Shown piece after piece: positions 17,064 to 26,516 of a DNA stretch of 64,000 nucleotides. The stretch is from assembly GCF_013520865.1 (NCBI RefSeq), contig NZ_JACDXJ010000001.1, positions 3,457,501 to 3,521,500 of the forward strand, written 5' to 3'. The notes beneath the pieces were generated by a model. That model was not told the DNA's origin and made no database searches. It saw only the letters and a program-made list of their open reading frames with translations. The DNA comes from Microvirga mediterraneensis (GTDB lineage: Bacteria > Pseudomonadota > Alphaproteobacteria > Rhizobiales > Beijerinckiaceae). The first letter of the stretch is position 1, and each line of letters begins with the position of its first letter. A program made the translations under genes and the position numbers.

Positions 17064-17611
17064 GAGCCTTCCCCCTGTCAGGCATGCGTAAAATCCCCGC
17101 GGGACTCACGCGAACGAGAATGCGCCGCCATGGTTAATCAATCCTTACGAGCCCATCGGAAAGCTGCTCGAAATCGTTGTTCCGCAACGCTCTCCGGTTC
17201 CGCCGAGGAAAGTTTCCGTTACGGACGTCATGAGCATTGAGATTTGATCGGAAGCCGACTACACCTCCCAGCACTCTTGATTTGAAACCGGCATGCAGCT
17301 GCAACTCACCCTCATACGACCGCAATGGTCCTCGTCGCGAAGCCTGCGCTTCGTGAGGGGTTGCCGTGTCATGCATGAGCATGAGCTGCGCCCCGATCCG
17401 GGGCCGGCTCCATGGCTCCCGGCGGCGAGCTCCGCCATCACCGGCACCGTTGATCAGGTGCCCCTCCACCGCATGTCGGCTTAACGGTTATCCGTCGCCG
17501 GCACGATCCGGCGAATTTCCCTTCTCTTCGCATTCGCTCTTCTTCTCGCGATGCAGGTTCGCCGGATCCCAGCCTTGCTGTGAACTTGCTGAGAAAAGGA
17601 GAAGCCCTGCA
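17064..17611. other. Intergenic region with small hairpins
   Basis: 548 bp without a supportable gene; a 111-codon minus-strand frame at 17134-17469 is unlike any family. Short palindromes are present (CGAAGC/GCTTCG near 17340, CCCCG/CGGGG near 17395). The last bases hold the ribosome site AAAAGGAG of the next gene, whose promoter must also lie here. Confidence 0.4.
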
Positions 17612-19054
17612 ATGAACAGGGTCTGGACTGAAGAAGAACTCGAGATTCTTCGCCGCGACAGGGAGGCCAAGGTCCCTGTTCCCGTCACTGCAGCGAAGCT
17701 GGGCAGGCCCGTGCCGGCAACCTATGCCAGAGCGCGGCTGATCGGCACTCTCGTCCAGCCTCACCAGACCTGGGATGAAGCCAGCGTCGCACGCCTGCGC
17801 GAACTCGTTTCGGCCGATCCTCCGCTGACTGACAAGCTGATCGCCGCCGAACTTGACCGCACCGTGACCCAGATCCGCTGGAAGATGCAGGACCTCGGCC
17901 TGATCGGCGTGCGCGATCTCTCCAAGCTGGCGAAGATCACGGCCGCCGGAATGGCTCGTCCCAAGCCGCCGCAGGCGCAATCCTTGAAACCGGCGACCAC
18001 GAGACCCGCCGCGCAGAGGCCGGTTCGCTCCCCCGCTCCGGAGCGCATTGTTCCCGTTGCCCGGACGGAGATTCCCGCTCCATCGGCTGCGTCCGCCGCA
18101 AGGACAGTGCTGCCGTCGATCGACGTCCAGGCGGCGATCGTTCAAGCCATCAGGACTGTCGAGGCATCGTTGGCGGAGCATCTGAAGACCATCGTCGCAG
18201 AGACGGAAGCGGGAATGATCCGCGCCGCGAGAGCCGCCATCGCCGAGAAGGGTCGCATCGACCAGCGGCTCGTCATCCGGGTCAAGCGCTCGGCCGAAGC
18301 CGCCGCCCGTCGCGACGCGGAGGCGAGAAAAGCGCAAGCGGAAGCCAAGCAGCGGCAGATGGAAGCCTGGAAGGCGGAGGCCGAAGCCAAGCGGCAGGTT
18401 GCTGAAGCCGCACGCCATGCCCGTGAAGAAGCAGCCCGTCGGGTTCATGAAGAAAAAGCTCGAGCTGAGAAGGCTCGCCAGGAAAAAGCTCGCGAGGAGA
18501 AAGCGCTTCGCGAAAAGGCACAGCCCGCGGCTCCCAAGCCCGTTCAGAAACCTAAGGAGCCGGAGAAGAAGGCTGTCCTGTCCTCCGTGCAGGGTGTTTC
18601 CCAGGTCGCGCCTCTCCGCCCTGCCCCGCAGCCTGTCGCACCCACTGTCCCGAAGATCGTCGTTACCGAGGCCCCCGCCGCGCCTCGGGCCGAGGAGCCC
18701 GAGACGGCGGGAGGACAGACCTCCGGCCGCGGCGGCTGGAAATCCGTCCGCAGGGATCCGGCACGCGCTCTTGCGCAGGCCAAGGCGAAGGCAAAGCCCG
18801 CCAACCGCGCCGATGCCATCGACCTCGCTCAGGCCGCGCAGGCGGCCATCGAACGTTTCATCGCGGAGCGCGGCGTGACGAAATCCGAATCGAGCGGCAT
18901 TCAGTCGGTGGTGTCCCGCCTTCAGGCGCGGGGTTACATCGTGGTGCGCGACGAGACCGGCTGGACCATCGACCAGCGGCATCGCGTCGGCAGCGAATCC
19001 GAGCTGTTTGCCTTCGCGGAAGCGCGCGGCATCACGTTGAGCGCGGCCGCCTGA
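17612..19054 (+). CDS. Tandem Myb/GcrA-like DNA-binding domains plus TolA-like coiled coil
   Basis: 480 residues from the ATG at 17612 behind AAAAGGAG; the frame is open further upstream but non-protein-like. Residues 4-46 (WTEEELEILRRDREAKVPV then AAKLGRPV) and 52-98 (TWDEASVARLRELVSADPP then AAELDRTVTQIRWKMQDLGL) are two related SANT/Myb-like helix-turn-helix units, similar in style to the N-terminus of GcrA. A Pro/Ala-rich linker follows, then a long Ala-Glu-Lys-Arg coiled coil at about 230-305 resembling TolA, a second proline-rich linker, and a compact C-terminal domain (about 400-480, GIQSVVSRLQARGYIVVRDETGWTID without the leading residues). It is probably a DNA-associated structural or regulatory protein; function unknown. 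Confidence 0.8.
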   Translation: MNRVWTEEELEILRRDREAKVPVPVTAAKLGRPVPATYARARLIGTLVQPHQTWDEASVARLRELVSADPPLTDKLIAAELDRTVTQIRWKMQDLGLIGVRDLSKLAKITAAGMARPKPPQAQSLKPATTRPAAQRPVRSPAPERIVPVARTEIPAPSAASAARTVLPSIDVQAAIVQAIRTVEASLAEHLKTIVAETEAGMIRAARAAIAEKGRIDQRLVIRVKRSAEAAARRDAEARKAQAEAKQRQMEAWKAEAEAKRQVAEAARHAREEAARRVHEEKARAEKARQEKAREEKALREKAQPAAPKPVQKPKEPEKKAVLSSVQGVSQVAPLRPAPQPVAPTVPKIVVTEAPAAPRAEEPETAGGQTSGRGGWKSVRRDPARALAQAKAKAKPANRADAIDLAQAAQAAIERFIAERGVTKSESSGIQSVVSRLQARGYIVVRDETGWTIDQRHRVGSESELFAFAEARGITLSAAA

Positions 19055-19126
19055 TCACGGGCACCGTCGCGTCCGAATCCGACATATCGTGGGGAATGGC
19101 AGGTCCACTTTTCCTCACGATGCGCT

Positions 19127-19168
19127 ATCTCCATGATCCGCTCTGAAACGGCAGCGGATCATGGAGAT
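19127..19168. promoter_or_regulatory. 16-bp perfect inverted repeat over the aldo/keto reductase start
   Basis: The arm at 19127-19142 is perfectly complementary to the arm at 19153-19168 across a ten-base spacer. The right arm contains an ATG (19161) and the GGAG ribosome site serving the ATG at 19173. As RNA the hairpin would bury that site; as DNA it is a symmetric operator. Either way it is positioned to control the reductase gene. Confidence 0.6.
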
Positions 19169-19172
19169 GAAG

Positions 19173-20126
19173 ATGGAAAAGCGTCGGCTCGGCCGATCTG
19201 ACTTGATGGTTTCTCCCCTGTGCCTCGGCGGCAATGTCTTCGGTTGGACGGCCGATGAGGCGACGTCGTTCAAGGTGCTCGACGCCTATGTCGATGCCGG
19301 CCTCAACTTCATCGACACGGCCGACGTGTATTCCACCTGGGTGCCCGGCCACACGGGCGGCGAGTCTGAGACCATCATCGGCAAATGGATGAAGGCTCGC
19401 GGCAATCGCGACCAACTCGTGATCGCCACCAAGGTCGGATCCGAAATAGCGCCGGACCGGAAAGGCCTGTCGAAGAGCTATATCCGCTCCGCCGTGGAGG
19501 ATTCGCTCCGGCGGCTCCAGACCGACACCATCGATCTCTATCAATCCCATCGCGACGATCTCGACACGCCGCAGCAGGAGACGCTCGAGGCTTATGATGG
19601 GCTGATCCGGGCCGGGAAGGTGCGGGCCATCGGGGCCTCGAACTTCACGGCCGCCCGGCTGAAGGAGGCGCTGGAGATCAGCGCAAAGCTGGGTCTCCCG
19701 CGCTACGAGAGCCTGCAGCCGAAATACAACCTGTCGGACCGCGCGGAGTACGAAGTCGAGCTGGAACCTCTCTGCCGGAAGGAAGAGGTCGGCGTCATTC
19801 CCTATTACGGCCTCGCGAGCGGATTCCTGACGGGCAAGTACCGGTCGGAGGCGGATTTCGGCAAGAGCGTGCGGGGCGGCCGCATGGCGGCCTATCTCGA
19901 CGATCGCGGCCGGCGCATCCTGGCGGCTCTGGACGAGGTTTCTGCCCGGAAGAATGCCACGCCGGCCCGGATTGCGCTCGCTTGGCTGATTGCGCGGCCG
20001 GGGCTCACGGCCCCGATCGCGAGCGCCACGAGCGTGGAGCAGGTTCAGGATCTCGTTCAGGCCACCCAGGTGCGTCTCGATGACGAGGATATTACCAAGC
20101 TCGACCGGGCCAGCAGCCCGGCCTGA
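19173..20126 (+). CDS. Aldo/keto reductase
   Basis: About 317 residues from the ATG at 19173 (MEKRRLGRSDL, the usual family N-terminus, with GGAG six bases before it); an in-frame ATG at 19161 would add four residues. The catalytic tetrad is visible: Asp and Tyr in FIDTADVYS, Lys in IATKVG and His in YQSHRDD. The NADP-binding end contains PIASATSVEQVQDL. The (beta/alpha)8 fold and length are standard; it reduces aldehydes or ketones with NADPH, substrate unknown. A 16-bp perfect inverted repeat covers its translation start, and a terminator-like hairpin follows the stop. Confidence 0.92.
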   Translation: MEKRRLGRSDLMVSPLCLGGNVFGWTADEATSFKVLDAYVDAGLNFIDTADVYSTWVPGHTGGESETIIGKWMKARGNRDQLVIATKVGSEIAPDRKGLSKSYIRSAVEDSLRRLQTDTIDLYQSHRDDLDTPQQETLEAYDGLIRAGKVRAIGASNFTAARLKEALEISAKLGLPRYESLQPKYNLSDRAEYEVELEPLCRKEEVGVIPYYGLASGFLTGKYRSEADFGKSVRGGRMAAYLDDRGRRILAALDEVSARKNATPARIALAWLIARPGLTAPIASATSVEQVQDLVQATQVRLDDEDITKLDRASSPA

Positions 20127-20143
20127 GTCCGGCTCAACCCCAG

Positions 20144-20190
20144 AAATGCCAAGTCGCTCCCGGGTCCAGTGTCCGGGGCATGGCATTTTT
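20144..20190 (+). terminator. Terminator after the aldo/keto reductase
   Basis: AAATGCCA (20144-20151) pairs with TGGCATTT (20181-20188), with an inner CCCGG/CCGGG pair, and a run of five T ends at 20190. It lies 18 bp after the stop codon. Confidence 0.55.
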
Positions 20191-20283
20191 GCATAGCAGC
20201 CTTCCGTTGCGTCAGATGGAGGGCTGCTTATCTCGTATCGACCTGTGCTTTGGATAATTCCACAGGATGAAACGAGGTTTTCA

Positions 20284-21375
20284 ATGAGTGCTGACGCCAA
20301 TGCATTGTTCCAGCCCTTTACACTGGGCGATCTGACTTTGCCCAACCGCCTGGTCATGGCCCCTCTCACCCGAAACCGGGCGGCACAAGGGGATGTGGCT
20401 CGCGATATCACGGCGACCTATTACGCCCAGCGCGCCAGCGCCGGTCTGCTGATCTCGGAAGGCTCGCAGATCTCCCACCAGGGCCAGGGCTATCTGCGCA
20501 CGCCCGGCATTTATTCGCCCGAGCAGGTCGCGCATTGGCGCAAGGTGACCGACGCGGTTCACAAGGCCGGCGGCCGGATCTTCATCCAGCTCTGGCACGT
20601 GGGACGGGTCTCCCACACGTCGCTCCAGCCCGGCGGAGGCGCGCCCGTCGGCCCCTCGCCCATCCGGGCCCAAACGAAGACGTTCCTCCAGGAAGGCTTC
20701 GCCGACGTATCCGAGCCCCGCGCGCTCGAAATCTCTGAGATCCCCGGAATCCTGCGGGATTACGAGAACGCTGCCCGCAACGCCAAGGAGGCCGGCTTCG
20801 ACGGCGTCGAGATCCATGCCGCGAACGGCTATCTGCTCGACCAGTTCATGAAGGACGGCTCCAACAAGCGCTCCGATGCCTATGGCGGCTCCATCGAGAA
20901 CCGGGCTCGCCTGACCATCGAGGCGGCTGAAGCCGTGCTGAAGGTCTGGGACAAGGGACGGGTCGGCATCCGCCTCTCCCCGGCAAAGGTGAACGACGCG
21001 GAGGATTCGAATCCGCAGGCCCTATTCAGCCATGTGGTCGAGAAGCTCGACGGGCTGGGCCTCGCCTATCTCCACGTCATCGAAGGCGCCACCCAGGGCG
21101 ACCGCAATGCGGTGGCCGTGGATTACGAAGGCTTGCGCCGGTCCTTCCGCGGGGCCTACATCGCCAACAACGGCTATAGCCGTGAGATGGCGGCCGAGGC
21201 CGTTTCCAGCGGCCGTGCCGATCTGGTGGCGTTCGGACGCCTCTTCATCGCCAATCCGGATCTTGTCGATCGCTTCCGTCTCAACGCACCGCTCAATGAG
21301 CCGGATCGCGCCACGTTCTATGGCGGCGGCACCGAGGGCTACACGGATTATCCGGCTCTCGACCAAGCTGCCTGA
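20284..21375 (+). CDS. Old yellow enzyme family NADH:flavin oxidoreductase (NemA/XenB-like)
   Basis: 363 residues starting MSADANALFQPFTLGDLTL. The FMN barrel signatures are clear: NRLVMAPLTRNRA, QLWHVGRVSH, GVEIHAANGYLLDQFMKDGSN (here quoted only in part: HAANGYLLDQF), DAYGGSIENR and VAFGRLFIANPDL. Members reduce alkenes conjugated to carbonyls, nitro groups or nitrate esters with NAD(P)H in the cytoplasm, often in electrophile detoxification. The 157 bp between it and the aldo/keto reductase contains a likely terminator, so it probably has its own promoter although both are redox genes on the same strand. Confidence 0.92.
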   Translation: MSADANALFQPFTLGDLTLPNRLVMAPLTRNRAAQGDVARDITATYYAQRASAGLLISEGSQISHQGQGYLRTPGIYSPEQVAHWRKVTDAVHKAGGRIFIQLWHVGRVSHTSLQPGGGAPVGPSPIRAQTKTFLQEGFADVSEPRALEISEIPGILRDYENAARNAKEAGFDGVEIHAANGYLLDQFMKDGSNKRSDAYGGSIENRARLTIEAAEAVLKVWDKGRVGIRLSPAKVNDAEDSNPQALFSHVVEKLDGLGLAYLHVIEGATQGDRNAVAVDYEGLRRSFRGAYIANNGYSREMAAEAVSSGRADLVAFGRLFIANPDLVDRFRLNAPLNEPDRATFYGGGTEGYTDYPALDQAA

Positions 21376-21378
21376 GCG

Positions 21379-21894
21379 TCAGCAGCCCTGGCAAATCCCC
21401 CGCCGGACCCGCTTATCGGCATCCTGGAGGAGTTTCTCTTCGCGGGAGCTGGGGGCGACGGTCGAAGTCTCACCCGGTTGCAGGCGGTTGCCGCCTGCAA
21501 CCGTTCCGGTCGTGCGGGGTCCCGTCTGGGAGCCGCCGGAGCCCGCGGCGGTTCCTCCCGTGCTGCCTTCGTTGCCGGGAGGCGGGACCGTACCCGTGGT
21601 CGCCCGGCTGCCCGTTCCCGTATTTCCCGTTGAGCCACCCATGCGGCTGGAGCTGTTTCCAGGATCGGCACTTCCCTGGGCACCCTGCGCGGGCGGCCTG
21701 ATGGACGATCCTCCAGGCTGAGTTGCGCCGCTCGGAGACGCCGACGAGCCCGTGGACGGTGAAGCCGAGGAGCCCCCGCCGGAGGCGCCGCCGGCGCCCC
21801 CTCCGCTGGAGCCGCCGGAGGAGCCCTGCGCCCATGCGCCCCCGGCGATCAGGCAGCCTGCGAGCAAAGCGGTCGAGATGGTGAGGTGACGCAT
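21379..21894 (-). CDS. Secreted Gly/Ser/Thr-rich low-complexity protein
   Basis: 171 residues: a signal peptide of about 22 residues (MRHLTISTALLAGCLIAGGA then WAQ), then a region of about 115 residues made almost only of Gly, Ser, Thr, Ala and Pro, and a short ordered tail EEKLLQDADKRVRRGICQGC with two cysteines. GGGAGAAG is the ribosome site. Proteins of this kind in relatives are periplasmic and uncharacterised. It is convergent with the old yellow enzyme gene, with only three bases between the two stops. Confidence 0.8.
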   Translation of the reverse strand: MRHLTISTALLAGCLIAGGAWAQGSSGGSSGGGAGGASGGGSSASPSTGSSASPSGATQPGGSSIRPPAQGAQGSADPGNSSSRMGGSTGNTGTGSRATTGTVPPPGNEGSTGGTAAGSGGSQTGPRTTGTVAGGNRLQPGETSTVAPSSREEKLLQDADKRVRRGICQGC

Positions 21895-21940
21895 CGGCTT
21901 CTCCCTTCGGGTCGCTGTTGCACGTCAACTCCAAGCAAAC

Positions 21941-22504
21941 TCACAGATCTTGGCGACCGTTCCGCCAAATTGTCAGGCTCACCGGTCCTGCCGGGTCGAG
22001 GATCCGGCGGGGCTCCGGCTTCAGTCTCTGTTCCGCCAGCACGTTCTCGGCACTCACGCCTTCCCGGCAGCCGGAGAAGACGGGCACGCCGTCAGGAATC
22101 GACGTTCCTTCGGCGCGTGTCAGATGGAAGGCATCGTAGCCGACGGCGAGGAAGAGATCGAAAACCCGCCGCCCGCCCGGCACGGCCACGCGGCCGCCGC
22201 CCGGAAGGACTGTGCGGATCGCCTGGTCCCAGGCAAGCGCCTCAGGGTTCCACCACCAGCCGTCCGGCCGCCGCTCGAGGCCGGGTGATGACGAGGACAG
22301 GATCATCCGCAGCCGGCCCTTCGGATTCGGATTGGCCTCATGGCCCAGGCGGCCGAGCACCGTCACGGCCGATTGATTGAGTTCGTCCTGGAAGTAGGCC
22401 CAGTCGGCGTCGTTGCGGAGCACGTCGGGCGTCCGTCCGGACGCATCGGCGATACGGTCGTCGTCCGACACGATGGCATAGCCGTGAATCTCGACACTGG
22501 GCAA
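21941..22504 (-). CDS. Dihydrofolate reductase/RibD-fold-like protein
   Basis: About 187 residues if translation begins at the TTG at 22504, which has AAAGGACAGG just upstream and gives the start PSVEIHGYAIVSDDDRIAD; a GTG 39 bp further up is possible. The pattern of strand (VEIHGYAIVS), helix (DADWAYFQDELNQ), strand (VTVLGRLGHE) and PGGGRVAVPGGRRVFDLFL resembles the dihydrofolate reductase/RibD C-terminal fold, including the Gly-Gly cofactor turn. The equivalent of the usual catalytic acid is not obvious, so an enzymatic role in folate metabolism is doubtful. It is divergent from exonuclease III. Confidence 0.65.
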   Translation of the reverse strand: MPSVEIHGYAIVSDDDRIADASGRTPDVLRNDADWAYFQDELNQSAVTVLGRLGHEANPNPKGRLRMILSSSSPGLERRPDGWWWNPEALAWDQAIRTVLPGGGRVAVPGGRRVFDLFLAVGYDAFHLTRAEGTSIPDGVPVFSGCREGVSAENVLAEQRLKPEPRRILDPAGPVSLTIWRNGRQDL

Positions 22505-22730
22505 AGACCTGTCCTTTTCGCAATTCTTGAACGGTGGCGGCACTCATCTGAATGCCGAGCACCGGCCATTGAGCATATGCCACGGAAAATGGGTACCCGC
22601 AGGGATCGTCGCGCAGACGGTTTCATCGATGCGCATCGGTGCAACCGTGGGGATGGCGACGAGTTCAACCTTGCCAGCCGGGAACGAACATCCGATGAAA
22701 CGGGTAGGACGAAAGAGCGAGAGTGACACG

Positions 22731-23516
22731 ATGCGCATTGCCACCTGGAACGTGAACTCCATCAAGCAGAGACTGGACCATCTCGCCACTTTCGTGAAGA
22801 GCGCCGATCCGGATGTGGTCTGCCTCCAGGAGCTGAAATGCGTGGACGAAGCCTTCCCCCGCGCGGAGGTCGAGGCCCTCGGCTACAACGTCGCCACCCA
22901 CGGCCAGAAGGCTTACAACGGCGTCGCCATCCTGTCCAAGCGCCCGCTGGAGGATGTCCGCCGGGGCCTGCCGGGGGACGAGAGCGACGAGCAGGCCCGC
23001 TATCTGGAAGGTGTGATCTCGACCTCGCGCGGCGCCGTGCGCGTGGCCTCTATCTACCTGCCTAATGGCAATCCCATCGGCACGCCTAAATTCGATTACA
23101 AGCTCGCCTGGATGGACCGCCTGCGGGCCCATGCGAAGAGCCTCCTCCTGCTCGAGGAGCCCCTGGTCCTGTGCGGCGACTACAATGTCATCCCCGAGCC
23201 CAAGGACGCCATGGATCCGGCGGCCTGGGTCAATGATGCCCTGTTCCAGCCGGAGAGCCGGGCCAAGTTCCGGGAGCTGGTCAATCTCGGCTTCCTCGAC
23301 GCCGTGCGCGCCTGCAACGACCAGCCGGGGCTTTATTCGTTCTGGGATTATCAGGCGGGCGCCTTCCAGCGGAACAACGGCATCCGCATCGACCACCTGC
23401 TGCTCTCGGCCCAGGCGCAGGACAAGCTCAGGACGGCCTCGATCCGGAAGGAAGTGCGCGGCTGGGACAAGCCGTCGGACCATGTGCCGGTGATGGTCGA
23501 TCTGGATATCGAGTGA
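22731..23516 (+). CDS. xthA: Exodeoxyribonuclease III
   Basis: 261 residues starting MRIATWNVNSIKQRL. The endonuclease/exonuclease/phosphatase fold residues are all present: Asn in WNVNS, Glu in CLQELK, Tyr in IYLPNGNP, Asp and Asn in CGDYNV, and the Asp-His pair in PSDHVP. It acts at abasic sites and on 3' ends in base-excision repair in the cytoplasm. The length is normal. A 21-bp palindrome lies between its stop and the convergent exoR gene. Confidence 0.95.
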   Translation: MRIATWNVNSIKQRLDHLATFVKSADPDVVCLQELKCVDEAFPRAEVEALGYNVATHGQKAYNGVAILSKRPLEDVRRGLPGDESDEQARYLEGVISTSRGAVRVASIYLPNGNPIGTPKFDYKLAWMDRLRAHAKSLLLLEEPLVLCGDYNVIPEPKDAMDPAAWVNDALFQPESRAKFRELVNLGFLDAVRACNDQPGLYSFWDYQAGAFQRNNGIRIDHLLLSAQAQDKLRTASIRKEVRGWDKPSDHVPVMVDLDIE

Positions 23517-23534
23517 TTGCCCCTGTTTAAAGGC

Positions 23535-23581
23535 CCTCTCCCCGTCATCACCGGCACGAGGCCGGTGATGACGGGGAGAGG
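23535..23581. repeat. Palindromic repeat copy A, also a likely terminator
   Basis: A perfect 21-bp stem (23535-23555 with 23561-23581) and five-base loop ACGAG. The core GTCATCACCGGC/GCCGGTGATGAC is shared with six other intergenic sites in this window, although this copy has one hairpin rather than two. It separates convergent xthA and exoR. Confidence 0.8.
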
Positions 23582-23596
23582 AATCATCGCCCGGCT

Positions 23597-24439
23597 TTAC
23601 CTGCGCGACTGGATGTATTGCTCCAAAAGGGCCAGGGCGAGCTTGCGGTCGCTTTCGTCGGCGGCCGCGAAGGCATCGTCGTAGAGGGACACGATCCACT
23701 GGTCCTTGGGTCCTTCGGTCGAGGCTTCGCGCGCCAGGGTCAGCCACATGAGGCCCTTGGCCCTCTGGCGTGGAACGCCCTGCCCCGTCATCAGCAGATG
23801 CCCGAGCAGCGCCTGGGACGCGGTGTGGCCTTTCTCGGCCGCCAGGTTGAACCAGCGAGCCGCATGGCGAGCATCCTTCCGGACCCCGGTGCCCTCGAGA
23901 TAGAGACGGGCGAGGTTGTATTGGGCGTTGGAGTCGCTGAAATACGTCGCCGCATAGCTGAACATCTCGACGGCCCGGGACGGATTGGCCGCCACGTAGC
24001 TGTCCTTGATGCCGTCCAGGAAATAGCCGCCGAGGGCCACGAAGGCGCTGGAAACGACCGAGGCATTGGGAGAATCGGGGCTTTCGTCCGCGTGCTGGTC
24101 GGCAAGCCGGGAGAAGTACTCGAACGCCTTCAGGTCGTCGTGCTCGACGCCGTCGCCGTCCGCATACATGCGCCCAAGCTTCCAAAGCGCCAGCGAGTGC
24201 CCCTGGCCCGCCGCATATTCGAGCGCGTGCACGGCGCCGATCTTATCGCCGGCATAATAGTCTCGCATGCCGCTGCGCAGGGCGTCGCGCGCTGAGCCGT
24301 ACTTGATTCCCGGAGCGAGTGCCGGGGACAGGGCAGGCGTGAGCGGTTGCGGACGCGGCGCGGCATCGAGCGCATAGGCGGCGCCGGCGCCGAGAGTAGC
24401 CACCCACAACGTGGCTGCGATGAGTTTAAACGTCCGCAT
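23597..24439 (-). CDS. exoR: ExoR, periplasmic Sel1-repeat regulator of exopolysaccharide signalling
   Basis: 280 residues: signal peptide 1-24 (ending AYALDA), then Sel1-like repeats such as [39 protein letters not shown] and [19 protein letters not shown]. The order, the insert [19 protein letters not shown] and the terminal [13 protein letters not shown] match ExoR of rhizobia. That protein binds the periplasmic part of the sensor kinase ChvG/ExoS and holds the ChvG-ChvI system inactive, which controls succinoglycan, motility and acid response. ChvG and ChvI are not in the window. Its first 14 bases overlap the end of ilvD, so translation is probably coupled to it. Confidence 0.88.
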   Translation of the reverse strand: MRTFKLIAATLWVATLGAGAAYALDAAPRPQPLTPALSPALAPGIKYGSARDALRSGMRDYYAGDKIGAVHALEYAAGQGHSLALWKLGRMYADGDGVEHDDLKAFEYFSRLADQHADESPDSPNASVVSSAFVALGGYFLDGIKDSYVAANPSRAVEMFSYAATYFSDSNAQYNLARLYLEGTGVRKDARHAARWFNLAAEKGHTASQALLGHLLMTGQGVPRQRAKGLMWLTLAREASTEGPKDQWIVSLYDDAFAAADESDRKLALALLEQYIQSRR

Positions 24440-26156
24440 AGGTTTCTTTTTCTGCAGCCCCGCCGGGATGGGTCACAGCCCCGTCCCGCGCCGGACCTAC
24501 GGTTTGCGAATATTTCCAGAGATAGCCCGAGGTGGCGCTCGTCTCACGCGGCTTCCATTCGGAACGGCGCTTCGCCAGTTCCTCGTCCGAGAGCTCCACG
24601 TCGATCGTGCCCGTGATGGCGTCGATGGCGATGATGTCGCCGTCCTTGATCAGCCCGATGGGCCCGCCCACCGCTGCTTCCGGCCCCACATGGCCGATGC
24701 AGAAGCCGCGGGTCGCGCCGGAGAAGCGGCCGTCGGTGACGAGAGCCACCTTGTCGCCCATGCCCTGGCCGTAGAGCGCCGCCGTGGTGGAGAGCATCTC
24801 CCGCATGCCGGGACCGCCGCGCGGCCCCTCGTAGCGGATCACCAGGACCTCGCCTTCCTTGTACTGGTGCTTGGAGACCGCCTCGAAGCAGGCCTCCTCA
24901 CCGTCGAAGCAACGGGCTGGACCACGGAATGTCTGCTTTTCAGCCGACATCCCGGCCACCTTCACGATGGCCCCTTCCGGAGCGAGGTTGCCTTTCAAGC
25001 CGACGACGCCGCCCGTGGGCGTAATCGGCCTGTCGGCCGAATAGACCACGTCCTGATCGTCGTTCCATTTCACGGACGCCAGGTTCTCGGCCATGGTGCG
25101 CCCGGTCACGGTCATGCAGTCGCCGTGCATGTAGCCGTGGTCGAGAAGCGTCTTCATGAGCAGCGGAATGCCGCCGACCTCGAACAGGTCCTTGGCGACA
25201 TAGCGCCCGCCCGGCTTCAGGTCGGCGATGTATGGCGTCCGCTTGAAGATTTCCGCGACGTCGAACAGGTCGAACTTGATTCCGGCTTCATGCGCGATCG
25301 CGGGAAGATGCAGGGCCGCGTTGGTCGAGCCGCCGGATGCCGCCACCACCGTCGCGGCATTCTCCAGGGATTTGCGGGTCACGATATCGCGCGGACGAAT
25401 GTTCCTGGCGATCAGATCCATGATCTGCTCGCCGGCGGCGGCGCAGAACCGGTCGCGGATCTCGTAAGGTGCCGGAGCGCCCGCCGAATACGGCAGGGCG
25501 AGGCCCATCGCCTCGGAGACGGTCGCCATGGTGTTGGCTGTGAATTGCGCCCCGCAGGCGCCGGCCGACGGGCAGGCGACCTGCTCGAGCTCCGTGAGAT
25601 CCTCATCCGACATCTCGCCGACCGAGTACTTGCCGACGGCTTCGAAGAGATCCTGCACGGTCACCTGACGGCCACGGAAGGAGCCCGGAAGAATTGAACC
25701 GCCATAGATGAAGATCGACGGCACGTTGAGGCGCACCATGGCCATCATCATGCCCGGCAGTGACTTGTCGCAGCCAGCCATGCCCACCAGCGCATCGTAG
25801 GAATGGCCGCGCATGGTCAGCTCGACCGAATCAGCGATCACCTCGCGGGACGGGAGAGACGCCTTCATACCCTGGTGACCCATGGCGATGCCGTCGGTCA
25901 CCGTGATGGTGCAGAACTCGCGCGGTGTCCCGCTGGCGGCAGCCACGCCCTTCTTCACGGCCTGGGCCTGGCGCATGAGGGAGATGTTGCAGGGAGCCGC
26001 CTCATTCCAGCAGGTGGCGACGCCGACGAGCGGTTGGGCGATCTGCTCCTTGGTCAGTCCCATGGCATAGAGATAGGAGCGATGCGGCGCGCGAGCGGGC
26101 CCTTCCGTCACGTGACGGCTCGGCAGCTTCGACTTGTCGATCAACCGCGCATCCAT
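24426..26156 (-). CDS. ilvD: Dihydroxy-acid dehydratase
   Basis: 576 residues from the ATG at 26156 ([19 protein letters not shown]), preferred over a GTG nine bases upstream. It catalyses the third step of valine, isoleucine and pantothenate precursor synthesis. Conserved parts include the Fe-S cysteines in [23 protein letters not shown] and [15 protein letters not shown], and the C-terminal [21 protein letters not shown] region. The length is standard for the ilvD/edd family. It is followed by an overlapping exoR start. No ilv or leu genes lie nearby. Confidence 0.95.
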   Translation of the reverse strand: MDARLIDKSKLPSRHVTEGPARAPHRSYLYAMGLTKEQIAQPLVGVATCWNEAAPCNISLMRQAQAVKKGVAAASGTPREFCTITVTDGIAMGHQGMKASLPSREVIADSVELTMRGHSYDALVGMAGCDKSLPGMMMAMVRLNVPSIFIYGGSILPGSFRGRQVTVQDLFEAVGKYSVGEMSDEDLTELEQVACPSAGACGAQFTANTMATVSEAMGLALPYSAGAPAPYEIRDRFCAAAGEQIMDLIARNIRPRDIVTRKSLENAATVVAASGGSTNAALHLPAIAHEAGIKFDLFDVAEIFKRTPYIADLKPGGRYVAKDLFEVGGIPLLMKTLLDHGYMHGDCMTVTGRTMAENLASVKWNDDQDVVYSADRPITPTGGVVGLKGNLAPEGAIVKVAGMSAEKQTFRGPARCFDGEEACFEAVSKHQYKEGEVLVIRYEGPRGGPGMREMLSTTAALYGQGMGDKVALVTDGRFSGATRGFCIGHVGPEAAVGGPIGLIKDGDIIAIDAITGTIDVELSDEELAKRRSEWKPRETSATSGYLWKYSQTVGPARDGAVTHPGGAAEKETYADV

Positions 26157-26516
26157 GGTCCGCACTCTTCTTCCACCCGGTTCTCACGTGGAGCTCCAAA
26201 CCCTTTGGAACTCTCGTGATCTGCCATGTGCTACGCCACCGATGCAATGACCCTTAGGAAGGATCAACTGAACAGCCTTAACCCGAATTCTGCCCCAGGC
26301 GTCGTTACGTAAAGCTTTGGTTTTGAAGCACTTTAGTCAGCATCAGGTGTAGCGCTCCGTTTATGGCGGGATCGCGGCGGAGCTTGGGCTAAGAGAGGCA
26401 GGATGTTGAAGGTTTGAAGGTGTTGCTTCACCGCAACATTTTTGGGACAGGATTCCCCTTGCCTTCAAGAGATCAAGCCCTACGAACGGGCCTGTTCGGA
26501 CCCGACTACGCTCGGC
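26157..26516. other. Intergenic region upstream of ilvD
   Basis: 360 bp with no gene. It contains the ilvD promoter region; a GGAAGAAGAG ribosome site is seen just before the start. A small TGTTGC/GCAACA hairpin followed by five T lies near 26420-26445 on the plus strand. No T-box or attenuator leader peptide was recognisable. Confidence 0.4.

Noticed and set aside
17134..17469. 111-codon minus-strand frame in an intergenic region
   Set aside because: No ribosome site, no hydrophobic or domain pattern, and it overlaps the upstream region of the Myb-like gene.
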